A stretch of 64,000 nucleotides of DNA from Gnetum montanum (taxonomy: Eukaryota; Streptophyta; Gnetopsida; Gnetales; Gnetaceae). The translations under genes were made by a program, and so were the position numbers. The notes under the pieces were generated by a model that was not told where the DNA came from, ran no database searches, and was given only the letters and a program-made list of their open reading frames with translations. Below, piece after piece: positions 45,472 through 56,556 of this stretch (positions are counted from its first letter, which is position 1; the number at the start of each line of letters is the position of its first letter). The stretch is taken from contig MNCI01008279.1 of NCBI GenBank assembly GCA_015680685.1, forward strand, positions 889,600 to 953,599, written 5' to 3'.

Positions 45472-47877
45472 TGTAACATCTCAATGTTTTGAACCTGGGA
45501 TCTTAAATTAATTATTTATTTTTTATCCTTAGTTCTTAAGTATAAAGAAATATTTAATATATTGTAGTTTACTAGTAATTTCTGTTAGTGCATTCTAGTA
45601 TTTCTCTTATGCTTATACTTATGATTGTGCATCTTAAGGTTTAAACCCTTAACTCCTTGTTTACATGAATTGGAATTTTATACATCATGGTATATTTTCT
45701 TATAATCTTATGTATGGTCCTTTGGAACTCTTAGTAAGTTTACATATCTTATTGTGTCTCAATATTATGTTTCTTAAGGTTTTGATCTTGGAACTTGCTC
45801 TTATTACATGTTTGGAAATAATATTTCTTATATTTCTTTTCTTGATTATTAGAATGGAGAGGAGTTTTGGAACCCAAAATAAGTGAAACATAGGTATACC
45901 CCAAGATATATAAAAGTTTATAACATAATGCAACCTAGTAGAATTAAACGTGTGACCTAGGATTACAAGTCTAAAACCCATACCACTAAGGTAATATCTC
46001 ATTTTTTCTTTTCTTGATATTTACTAATGCTTGGTACCTCTTATGACAAACATGTTGGAAGGATGGTGATGGTCCATTATTGGTGGTTTTTATATTTTAT
46101 TTAAATGATATGTTATTTGATTTTGAAATAATGTAATAATATGATTATGAGACATGTTAAATAAATATTTGAGGCTTTTTCAAATTATTATTTTATTTTA
46201 TCTTGCAACCCATTTTTGGAGATAAGACTCATTATAATACTCTCTTAGAGACAACTTAGTATTACCATTATGGTTAGGCCATAAGACTGAAGGGGTGATC
46301 AATCCCTTCTTATCTTGATTTACCCAACTCACGTTACTCATCTTTGTTGGCTTTGCAACTTCACGTTGGCATGACCTCTAACTCTTGGGTATAAATGCCA
46401 TAGTTTAAACCCCCAAAAGGGTACAATGAATGATTACAACTCCTCTTAATGAGGCATCCCTTCATTCAAAGGTTAATTACATTATTTAACATATATTATA
46501 ATTACATTTTATCATTATAAATAGTTGGCAACATTGTCTCTCTTAGCATCAATAATACTTTGCGCTCTCTTCCATGCTCTTGCTTGTAGTTGTGCTTAGT
46601 AGATATCTTGACAATTTTCAAATTTAAACCTATTCTTGTTTAGTGAAGCTTAGATTTCAACTAATCTTTTTAGGTAGAGAAAATATTCTTGATTGTATTA
46701 ATTTTGATAAGTAGCTTACCTTTTTGTGCCTTCTTTTCTTTATGATGATCTAATTTTACTATATATGTTATTGATATAACCTTGCTTTGATTATCAATCT
46801 ATAATTTTTTGTTTTCATGATTTTCCACTTTGCACGTCATTCTCATCTTTCTCTTGCAACACCTTCTTCTTTTAATGGCTAGGAGACATTTATGACATGT
46901 ATGGGTATGTTTGACAAGTCAAAAAGCTTGAAAAAATGATTGGAATGTATTAAACATGATTGGTGGCAAAGGTAATTGATATAGTGGTTGGTAGTTTATG
47001 ATTAATTGTCATGTTGTAGTTAGTATCAAGATTAATTTTAGGATGGTGGTAAGGAAAAACTATAGTGTTGATACTAGCCATAAGATAATCTAATAGTTGA
47101 AAATTGATATTACATAAGAATGTTACCCAATAGTTGGGCATTTTCATATATGAGGGTTAGCCTAGATAGGTGAGGTAATACATGAAATAACCCTTGATGG
47201 CTAGTTAGGTTGGTATCAATCTTATAGTTCTTATAAACATCATATTTTGGAAACCATATAGTTAAATCCATTGTTAGGAAAATCATGGTTAATGGTGGAT
47301 TAACACATTAACAGTAATATTAAGAGTTATGCTTTAATTAATAGATTGGTTAATCAATTATTGTTGTTGGTTCTAATAATATATTTGCAGCATGGCCCCC
47401 ACCTTCTAGGTTATTCTATGTGGTACCAAGATGATTTCCTCGACTATGAAGGTATTCCAACCCTTCCTACATGTGTTTCATGTAGATCTTACATAGGAGG
47501 CTTAGATGGAGATTGTTGATAATGTTGTAGATGTTAGATCATAGTGTGCTATAGGAGCATTAATGATTAATTGAAAATAATAGATTCAAGAATTTTCATA
47601 TACTTAGAGCCATGCTGTGGATTTGTAAAATGACCCTCTGTTTCACTTATGTATCTTCTACTATAAGAATTTTCACTCAAGATGTTGGGATAACATTGCA
47701 TGAATTTTGGTTATGTGATTTATTCTTTATGGGGTTGTAAGTTTCATACTTGTTGATTTAAGGTTATCCAATGATTTAATCTTGAATCTTTAAGTTTTAC
47801 AAATGAAATATATGGAATTTAATCATGCCCCTAAGTGAATTTATAAATTTATCTATGATTAAATTTTAGGATGTGAC
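45472..47877 (+). mobile_element. Solo LTR, 2.4 kb, inserted in the split LTR of the same family
   Basis: Starts TGTAACATCTCAATG and ends GGATGTGAC(A). ACCAT occurs on both sides (45467-45471 and 47878-47882), with one base of ambiguity at the right end because of the CA terminus. It is an inverted copy of the LTR it sits in. A TATAAATA box lies at about 46516. A SINE (45847-46004) is inserted in its U3. No internal coding region is attached. Confidence 0.8.
45847..46004 (-). mobile_element. SINE copy 1 (tRNA-derived, 158 bp) with 14-bp TSD
   Basis: Minus-strand head GAGATATTACCTTAGTGGTA resembles a tRNA A box, with a B-box-like GTTTAATTCTAC downstream and the family body TATATCTTGGGGTATACC. 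TTTCTTTTCTTGAT flanks it at 45833-45846 and 46005-46018. No open frame. Confidence 0.75.
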
Positions 47878-48237
47878 ACCATATTTTTAATTTCTTCCAA
47901 AACCTTAGAATAAACTATGAAAAAATATAAATAAAACATAATTAAACTACTAATAATGAGCCACCACCATCTTTCCAACTTGTTCATTACCAAAGGCATC
48001 AAGCATTAGTAATTACCAAGAAATAAAAAAAAAAAAGTAATACAAAATAGTAAAATTTCCAAATATATGATAAGGAAAAATTTTAAGAATCAAAAATTAT
48101 GAGCCATAAGACATAATAAAATATGTATACTTACCAAAAGGTCCAAGGATCAAACCTTACCAATATACAAGGGTTGATCAATGATACATTATACATAAGC
48201 TTATAAGCAAACATACGATGAGATATTAATTATAAAA

Positions 48238-48394
48238 TGGGTGGAGGGTGTTGGAACACCAAAATAATTATAATATAGGAATACCCTAAGATATATAGTC
48301 TAATTAGAACATTATAAATTAGCATTGCCTACTAGAATCAAACCGATGACTTGGGGTTTTTAAATACTAATTATATTTGAAATACTAGTGCATT
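48238..48394 (-). mobile_element. SINE copy 2, head damaged
   Basis: Minus-strand body GGTTTGATTCTAGTAGGCAA (B box) and ACTATATATCTTAGGGTATT, ending GTGTTCCAACACCCTCC. The A-box end has diverged. It lies in the U3 of the split LTR; no clear TSD. Confidence 0.55.
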
Positions 48395-48608
48395 GAAAAT
48401 ATATATAAATAAGAAGTCAAGGGTTCAAACCTCAATATGCATAATGATAAACATGAGCATAAGAAAGATGTTAGAATATACTAGCATAGTTCACTAGTAA
48501 GATACAACATAATATAAATCATATTATAGGAGGAGGAAAGTCAAATGCCCAAAAAAATGAATAATAATATTTAAAAAATTTAGAGTACATCAAATCATCA
48601 TAGAGAGA

Positions 48609-48946
48609 TTCTAAAGAAAAGCCCAAAAATTTTGGGGATGTCTTTTTAGGTTTCCATCTATACAAACACTCTTGAAAAATCTCCTTTCTATGATAGGAAA
48701 AGGATCATGCCTTACACTTATTCAGAAGTATCATCATGGGTTTTCGCTTCTTACTAAAAAATTTCTTTTAAAAAGAAGAAGTAAAATATCTCTAAATAAA
48801 AAAGAATACATTCATAAAAGATAAATAACAATAACAAAAAAAGTTTAAATCTTCCTATCCCTTAGCCTCAAAAATAAAAAGAAATTAATACTATAGAAAA
48901 TAAATTCATATAGACTATATTATGTTAAGATATACCCTATGTTAAT
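48609..48946 (-). other. LINE-related fragment (shared with 55455-55640)
   Basis: The part at 48690-48900 matches 55440-55640 (TTATTCAGAAG ... CTTCTTACTAAA ... TCTTCCTATCCCTTAGCCT). In the second location it adjoins the LINE ORF1 copy, so it is probably LINE 5' sequence on the minus strand. Confidence 0.45.
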
Positions 48947-49486
48947 TGTAATGTCTTGTCCCTTGTTAAGGGTGGAAACAATTGTAAATAATGTAATTAA
49001 CCTTCAAATGAAGGAGCGCCTTGTTATGAGAACTTACGATTATTCATGTATTCCTTGGGAAAAGGTTTCACCTATGCCATTTAAGGCTAGGTTTAGAGGT
49101 CATGCTTGGCATGGAGTTGTAGAGCCGAGATAGGCAAGTGATAGGAGTTAGGTGAAGTGGAATAAGAAGGAACTAATCACCCCTTTGGCAAGATAGCCTA
49201 ACCATGGTGGCAGTGCCAGATTACCTTTAAGGCTTTAGTGGCATAGGAAGATAACCCCTTTAAGGCTTTAGTGGCATAGGAAGATAACTCAAAGGGCATT
49301 ATAGTACTCTCTTCTATTAATAAAATTTTTCTGTTTTCCTCTATTCATTCTTCAATACTAATTATTTATTTACCAATTAATTCATTTATTAAATATTTAT
49401 AATGTTTTCACTATATTATCTAAGAAAACAATGAATGTGATAAATTAAGTGATTGTATTTTTACAACATCCGAGAATGGGATGTCA
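48947..49486 (+). mobile_element. Possible short solo LTR
   Basis: Starts TGTAATGTCTTGTCCC and ends GGGATGTCA, ends typical for chromovirus-like LTRs. A 33-bp unit starting CCTTTAAGGCTTTAGTGGCA is duplicated in tandem (49224-49256, 49257-49289). Flanking 5-mers (TTAAT, AACTA) do not match, so the call is tentative. Confidence 0.35.
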
Positions 49487-50340
49487 AACTAATATTTTAT
49501 CAGAAGAAAATAATTAATAAACCTAAAATCGTAGGTTTGAAACACATACTATCAGGCTTAACATTTAAAGTAAGGTATATATTAAGTAATATTATGAGTT
49601 GAAATTTAAACTATCATAGTATGACAACCACCACAATTATGTCTATTATTTGCACTTGATAATTAGTTTATATCAATCATTAGTTAATTAACTCTTAATA
49701 TATAGTTGTATATTTTGTTTATATTCCTTATAACTATATATATTCTTGAGCTTTTGTGACTAGGTAGTAACATAACATTGAATAATATATGAAATTGACC
49801 AGTCACTATCTATTGTGTGTATGATATATGAATATCAATACTATGGTATTCATTTTTCTATAGTGTGATTTAAATTATGCTAACATAATTTATTATCTAT
49901 GTCCTTGGATTTTGTGATCTTCTTAATCACAAAACTTAACAAACAAAGCCTTCACTAAGTGAGAAAAATTGATTATTTTCAAGGTTTAATTTTGCATAAA
50001 CATATCATATTTTATCTTTATAGCTTCAAATGAATCTATATTTGTCAGTGTTTCTTCCATAGTTAAGGACTTGCTTAAGCATCTCTCCTAATTTAGTTTG
50101 ATCAAGAATATTTTCAAAGGTAAATACTTTCTAACTTCTTAATCTTTTGAATTACAATACATTCATATGTTCCACTTTTATTACTTTAAGTCTTTCAAGT
50201 AGTCTTCAAACACAATGGTTTGATAGTTTACATTTCATATTAATTAGCAGGATTATCTTCTCCATCCATTTTTGATTTATCTTCCTCATTTCTTCTCAAG
50301 AAATATTAAGGTTATCATAATTATTGAACATTGAATAACT
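49487..50340. other. Unassigned AT-rich DNA
   Basis: No coding, repeat boundary or RNA gene recognised in this stretch. Confidence 0.4.
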
Positions 50341-50356
50341 TAAGTGTCATATTTTC

Positions 50357-50443
50357 TTATAACTAAGGATTGCCCACCAAAATTGAATCCATGACTTTGA
50401 GCTTCCATATCAAAAGTCTTATCACTAGGTAGCACCTCATTCT
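50357..50443 (-). mobile_element. SINE copy 3 (head part only)
   Basis: Minus strand: GAGGTGCTACCTAGTGATAA, then GTCATGGATTCAATTTTGGT, i.e. A-box and B-box-like parts of the same family; the 3' body is missing or diverged. Confidence 0.5.
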
Positions 50444-50509
50444 ACTTTGGGAAATATAGCCAATATGAAACTTTAATAGACCTTAAGTAGAATGTTTATA
50501 GGGGGATGT

Positions 50510-51670
50510 GTTGGATCCAAAAAATAATATTAATAATAAGCCAAAATAGTTCAAAGTACATTGCATGCATGACACAAAGTAGAAAACACTAAAAATAACA
50601 TGGAAAAAGAAATATTTCCAATTATAGGGATATATTCTCAAGTGTACAATCTTATAGTTGCTATTTTTAAAAATTCAAAAAGAGAAAAATTTATTGTTAT
50701 TGTTAGTTGGAAGGATGGTCCTCATCTTAACAACATTTACATCAATGTTAATATTTGTACTTGAAGTTACAATAGCAAAAGAATTTGAGATAGTAACAGA
50801 CAACTATGAAAATATATTAGCATATAAAAGAACATGAAATATTAGTCGTACATAATCTACATCACCATTACTTTTCTATTTGATATTAACATTACATTGA
50901 TAACTGCCAACTATAGCTTGCTTCTCAACAGTGGTATTCATCTTTGAGTTAACATAACTTTTGTCAAACCAAGATAGATTTTTTGTATAAGCTATTTGTT
51001 TGGACTGATTAATACTTCCTATAATACAAGTAAAACCATTCATAGAATCATCTGTATTCTTTTATTTCTATTTTGTATTTGATCATTCTTATCATTAACA
51101 TTAACTTGATATTTTATATATTTAACTTTAGATTGTTTTTTTATTATCGTATTTAATACGTATGTTCTTTTACTCAACATCTTTTTTTTAAGTAGAAAAG
51201 AATAAACATTAAATAAATGTCCTTCATGATAATAAAACTTGTAATAATTAGAAATATTATAATATGTATTTGCTTGACTACATGTCTTTCTGATTTCTTG
51301 CAAACCCAATTTCTTTTAATAATTATGAAGAATGATTTCAACAAAAAATATCTGTAAAAACCAAATTCTATAGAAATAGATTTCATATACTTGATGGAAT
51401 TGAGAAGGCTAATAATTTCCTAATTAGCTTTTTGAAAAATTAATAGAATATTAAATAACTTGACAAAACATAGAACTTTAAAATATTCTTTAAATTGAAT
51501 ATTAAAATTTGAAGTCCACTTACAAATGATTAACACTGCATGCTTATGCATAAAAGATCCTATATCTAGCGCATGTTACACCATTGAAACATTGCCTAGC
51601 TTAATTAGTAATTAAAAGAAAACAAGAATAATATTTAGCCTAAATGATTTAAAAATCATGTTTTTGCATC
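50510..51670 (-). pseudogene. LINE ORF1 relic, copy I
   Basis: The minus strand reads WTSNFNIQFKEYFKVLCFVK and LFNILLIFQKAN, the pattern of the DUF4283-type ORF1 of plant L1 LINEs (W.PNF ... P.WVRL.NLPL.F). A CCHC-knuckle-like YKFYYHEGHLFNVY follows in which the three Cys positions read Tyr. Homologous to 53700-55640. ORF1 protein binds LINE RNA. Heavily broken. Confidence 0.55.
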
Positions 51671-52049
51671 ACATCATTTAACTACAAAGAAAAATGTTGA
51701 TTATAGGGTAGGTAATCAAAAATTTGAATGAACACGTATCATGATGTAATTAGTTTCTAATGACTCATATATATCATCAAGGAGAATAAAATTAGGTCTC
51801 TTAGTTCATCAACATCACTAAAAGAAGGTGTTTTAAATTTTTTCTCATAACATTCTAAATCTACATTTTCAAAACTAACAAAAGCATTTCACTTTCATAA
51901 AAGATGCAAAAATTTTGGCATCAATTAGTTGAAAGTAATTTATAATTTTCCATAGGGAAATTTTGAAGAGATTAAATCTGCTAGAGTAAAAATGAAAAAA
52001 GAGAAATTAAATCTATTGGAGAAAAATTAGATCTACCAAGTTATAAATT

Positions 52050-52145
52050 TTTTTAGAGAACTTTTAGAAGTCAACACTACCCCTTAGAATCAAACCCATA
52101 ACTTAAAGTAATCAAATTAAGAATCTTACCCAACACCTCATAATG
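52050..52145 (-). mobile_element. SINE copy 4 (head part)
   Basis: Minus strand GAGGTGTTGGGTAAGATTCT and AAGTTATGGGTTTGATTCTA match the family head and B box. Confidence 0.5.
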
Positions 52146-52728
52146 TTAGCAATATAATAATAATAATTAAAAGAAAAATTTTGTAGAATAGAATAAGAAA
52201 GTGAAATAACGTAAATATAAGAGAATAACTTCTTCACATATTTAAACCAAAGAGATGATTATAGAGATTATAAACTAGTGCTTTCATACAACAATCCTTG
52301 AAATAAAGACTTGATGCTCTATGGTCACTATCAACACAAATCCTAACATAGAGTAAATAGGTAGAATTGATTATAAATAATAGAAACATTGCAATTAATT
52401 TCAATGCATGTTTTTTTCCTAAAAATTAACTCATAAATCTCTAAAATAATTTTAAAAAAACTATCATGTCTAAAATTAAGTTTTTTGATATAAAATTTAG
52501 CTTATTATTTTAGTAAAAGAGAAGTACAATTAAAGTTAGCATTAATATTTGGCTTTACATCTTCAAGAATCTCCTACTTAAAGACCAATCACATGGAACA
52601 ATAGAAATTGAGTTGGAATAACATCATCAATCCCAAGAATGTTGAAAATCATGGTTATATATAACTATATAAGAAGTATGTTTGCATAAAACATCATTAT
52701 GGGTAATGCCTCCTCAAGGTAAATAAAC
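52146..52728. other. Unassigned AT-rich DNA
   Basis: No feature seen; very AT-rich with homopolymer runs. Confidence 0.4.
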
Positions 52729-52893
52729 ATGAGGGGATATTGAAACTTGAAAATTATTTTAAAAAATAGTACCCCTAAGATATAATCAAATTAGAGCTTT
52801 ATAAATTAGCTTTTCACACCAAAATCAAGCCCTTAACTTAAAGCTTCTAAATTAAGGGTCTTACCACTAAATTAGCACTTCACTATTTTGAGG
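52729..52893 (-). mobile_element. SINE copy 5
   Basis: Minus strand GTGCTAATTTAGTGGTAAGA, GTTAAGGGCTTGATTTTGGT and TATATCTTAGGGGTACTATT, ending GAAACTTTCAATATCCCCTC-like sequence. Full length for the family; no clear TSD. Confidence 0.6.
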
Positions 52894-53639
52894 GAAATGA
52901 TAATAGAATACTCTATTAGTACAAAAAAAAAGTATAATAAACACTTTGAAAGCATGCTAGGAATCTTGGTGGGCTAGGATTTTTTTTTTTAAAAGAAAAG
53001 GCTATTTACTTAGCCTTTATAGACCTAAACATGATAGCAAGAAGACCAAATTACTATTTGAGAAAAAATAATCTAGAAATTTGATCATTTGATAAAATCA
53101 TATTTTCCAATAACAAAATTATGACACTTAACAACAACATTAAAAAACATGAGATTGTATTATACTAGTATTAATACATACTATTATAATGATATATAAA
53201 CCTTTTTTTAGAGCAAATGGACATAGGGACAAGTACCACAAACCTCACATCATGGAAGAGTAGATGTGACCTACTAAACAAACCTATCTCATCAAAAGGC
53301 TACTCCCACTTAACACATACTATCATAATAGAAGAATAAAGAGGTATACACAACTCCATCTACTCCCACTTATTACTAGTCCCCACTATGGAGGAATAGT
53401 TATAATGAAGCAATAGTTTTCACATTTTTAATCTTTTTAAAATGCCATCATCTTATGATATCTTTTATTAATTATTTTATTCATTAATAAGAGTAAAATC
53501 AAGACATTATCTTTATCCTATAAGAACTTCAGGAATATTACTCAAGATTATTACTTCAAGATACAAGTGATGATAAATGTTTAAAATTCCTTAGTATTTA
53601 ACTCATAAAATGAACAAAGATCCAATGATAGGTAGCTAA

Positions 53640-53705
53640 GTGGTTAGCTCATTGTCTTGTTTGGTAATAGGTTATCACTTTAAGTCATACTTGAGACATT
53701 GTTTG
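53640..53705 (+). mobile_element. Possible SINE head, copy 6
   Basis: GGTAGCTAAGTGGTTAGCTC is A-box-like, but the B-box region (TAAGTCATACTTGAGAC) is poor and the body is absent. Weak. Confidence 0.25.
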
Positions 53706-55640
53706 AATCCAAAAATAATATTAATAGTAAGGAAAAAGATTCAAAGTATATAACATGCTTAACACTTAGTAGAGAACATCAAAAATAATATGGAAGGAAA
53801 AAACTTCCTAATTTTAGGATACCTTCTTAGGTATACAACCTTGTAATTGATATTTTGAAAGATAAAAATAATGAGATGTTAGCCTAGTGCTAAGAGTCTT
53901 GGTTTGGGAACTTCAAGTTAACAATCTTAAGTGATAAACTTCTAATTTGACTGTATATCTTAGGGGTACATATGGTTAAAAAAAATATGTCAAAAAAAAA
54001 ATATTTCTAGGTCTAACATCCTCCTAAAAATGAAATAATGAAGTTAATTATCAATAGGAGGATGGTTTTAACCCTAATAATATTTACATCACTTAATATG
54101 TATTCTTAAACTTAAAATAGAAAAGGATTTTTGGTAGCTATAGAAAGCTATGATGAAATAGCAACATTTTTAGAAAAGCTAGATATGCAAGGAAATGGTG
54201 CAATACATTTTGCATCACTATTACTTTGGCTTAATTTTAGCCTTACATTAAAAATCTTTATCATAAGCTATAACTTACTTCTCAATATTAGTTTTGATTA
54301 TTCCATTAAAATTATTCTTGTTAAACAAGGATAAATTTATCTTATGATCATCTATTTAGACTGATCAATACTTCTTGTAATAAAAGTAAAAACATTTATA
54401 AAATCTTCTATCTGATCTATTTTATTTGATATCATTTGATTCTTATTATCATTGACATTAACTTAATTTTTTACATATTTAGATTTAGATTGTATTTTTT
54501 CTATCATAAACTTTAGGATAATTTTTCAGCATTTTTTTGTTGAGTAGAAAAAGATAATGATTAAATCAATGTCCTTCATGATGATAAAAGTTGCAAGAAT
54601 TAGAATGTTTTTCTACCTACAATTCCAATTTATTTTTATAATTAAGAAAATTAATTTTAATGGAAAATTTTTATGAAAATAAATGATATGGAAATAGATT
54701 CCATATGTTTAATGGAATAGAGAAGAGTAGCAATTTGTTGCTTAGCTTTTTGAAAAATTAATAGAAGATTAAATAGCTCAAAAAAATTTGGTACTTTAGA
54801 ATACTCCTTAGATTAGACATCAAAATTTGGAGCCCACTTATAAATTATTGATATCACATTTTATATATAAATGAAACTCTATCCATCGCATGCTACATTG
54901 TAGGAAAATATGCCTTGTTAGTAGATCGAAGGTTATTTTCCTTTGAAATGGAAGCCAAAGGAGTGTCAAGTTTCTATCAAGTTCCATGCTTTCTTAACCA
55001 TCACCAATAGAACTATGTGGCCTTGATTCCTTTTTGAACCTTGTCATAAGGATATGTAGGCTTGTTAGGGAGGTTGTGCCTACCTAGCTTATGCTAAATC
55101 CCTTCTCTTTGGAGTTGGGGTTAGGGATAGATTCATTAGAGTGGGAACACATATTTGATCTCTAAGGGAAATAATATTTTGTGTGTTTCTTGTGTGAGTA
55201 TATGAATGTTGTTGGTCTAGTTACTTATTCATTTTTTATGGGGTATCTAATGTGCCTCTAACCAAGTAGGTACACTAAGATTTGAGGCATAGTTCATCTT
55301 GAGTTCGTCCTTTCTCCTTGTTTCTTCTAGATTATTGGGTGGTACTAAATAGTATTTTCAAAAGATGACATAGTTATATGCATCATTGAAATAAATAATA
55401 AAAAAGCAAGGATAGTATTTAACATGAATGACTTGAATGTTATGCTTTTGCCTTTATTCAGAAGCACCCTCTTGTGATTTTACTTCTTACTAAAGGATTT
55501 CTTATAAAGAGAAGGAGAAAAATCTCTGTAAAAAAAAGAATATGTAAAGAAAATATAAAGAAAAAATAGAAGAAAAATCTAAAATCCTCTCATCCTTAAG
55601 CCTAAAAAGAATTAAAAATGTAGAAAAAAAATTAATTGTT
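53700..55640 (-). pseudogene. LINE ORF1 relic, copy II, with insertions
   Basis: The minus strand reads YKWAPNFDV, SKEYSKVPNFFELFNLLLIF and CNFYHHEGH, the same ORF1 domain and knuckle as copy I (first Cys kept here). Compared with copy I it holds a SINE at 53875-54032 and an extra block of about 470 bp at about 54903-55370 of unknown origin. Confidence 0.55.
53875..54032 (+). mobile_element. SINE copy 7 (158 bp) with 9-bp TSD
   Basis: GATGTTAGCCTAGTGCTAAG head, body TATATCTTAGGGGTACAT, end CTAACATCCTCCTAAAAATG. AAATAATGA flanks it at 53866-53874 and 54033-54041. Copy I of the LINE repeat lacks this block, so insertion is shown directly by comparison. Its length equals SINE copy 1. Confidence 0.8.
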
Positions 55641-56540
55641 CAGCTTTCACTAGAATTTTTTTTTCTTAAAGTTATAGATAAAAAGTGATACCTAAAGTGA
55701 GGTCATAGTTATGCTCTTGTTGTTGGAAAATAAATACATACAAAAGTTTCCAAATAGCATATATAACAGGTAATCAAAGAAAATTCCAAATGCAAAGAAA
55801 TGAAGTAGACAAAGTCAATTGATCACCAAGAATAACTTTGTTGATACTTAATTGAAAGTTGTTACAAATTCTAGATGTTCATTTGTAAGCATGTTGAGTA
55901 ATAGAATACTAAAAAAATATGAGAAAATAAGTCTTCACTTATATAAAGAGTACATTAAGGAGAAACATTTCTGATATGTTTAATATGACTGTTGATAGGA
56001 AGAACTTAATGAATGAGATACCATATATAAATATGAATTTTAGGAAATGCAGGAGCTTTTTAAATGTTTTTTATTTTTGTCATCCAAAAGTGGGATGATA
56101 AGTGCATTTGAATTTTTTATAAATAAAATCATTTTGTGTAATAATCTCATAAGAAGCTTTTGAATTAAAAGGAAAAAGATATATGCCATTATTTTTTAAA
56201 AAATATTTGAAAATTTCTGATAGAAATTCTTGTTGACATTAAAGAAATTCTCAAAATTAGAATTTAGTTTTTCAAAATTTCTTTTCCTCTTTCTATTCAA
56301 ACGATAGAGGCTAGAAGTGTCACTTCTAGTAATTGATCTATTGTGCCTATGTAGACAACAAACTACAATGATACCAAATTTGCTCCAAGTGGTACACAAT
56401 ATAGATGCATAGGTAGCCTAAGCTCCTTCATTAAAAGAAAGCCACCATAAGAGAATTTTCTTTAGCATATCTTTTGAAACTGTAATATGATTGTAATTCT
56501 TATTTTTACTAAGCCTACATTATGTCTTCAAAATTTTTTT
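55641..56540 (-). other. Probable 3' part of old minus-strand LINE, and unassigned DNA
   Basis: The minus strand from 56540 down continues the LINE read from 58380-60250 once the GC-rich insertion is removed. Coding text (KFSYGGFLLMKELRLPM) is weak, and below about 56200 nothing is recognised. Confidence 0.35.
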
Positions 56541-56556
56541 AAGAATTGGAGAATTA

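Larger units (their letters stand above)
29031..48608 (-). mobile_element. Old 2.5-kb LTR (minus), split into four pieces by nested insertions
   Basis: Pieces 29031-29218, 37288-37453, 43891-45471 and 47878-48608, joined in reverse, align along their length with the plus-strand LTR at 45472-47877. Matching blocks include the end (TGTCACACATTAAAATTTAT at 29031 against the complement of ATAAATTTATCTATG...GTGACA), the TACTAGCCATAA block, the CTATGATGAAGG / CTATGAAGG block and the U3 start. TTCTA at 29026-29030 and 48609-48613 is a plausible TSD, so this is probably a solo LTR. The GGATGTGACA end resembles chromovirus-type LTRs, but with no internal region the lineage is open. Confidence 0.65.

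Noticed and set aside
48400-48440. A tRNA gene (GGGTTCAAACCTC is a perfect B box)
   Set aside because: No A box at the right distance and no cloverleaf; this sequence belongs to the U3 of the split LTR, as its counterpart at 45640 shows.
29031-48608. A DNA transposon with long terminal inverted repeats
   Set aside because: The inverted similarity is explained by two copies of one LTR in opposite orientation, each with its own TSD.
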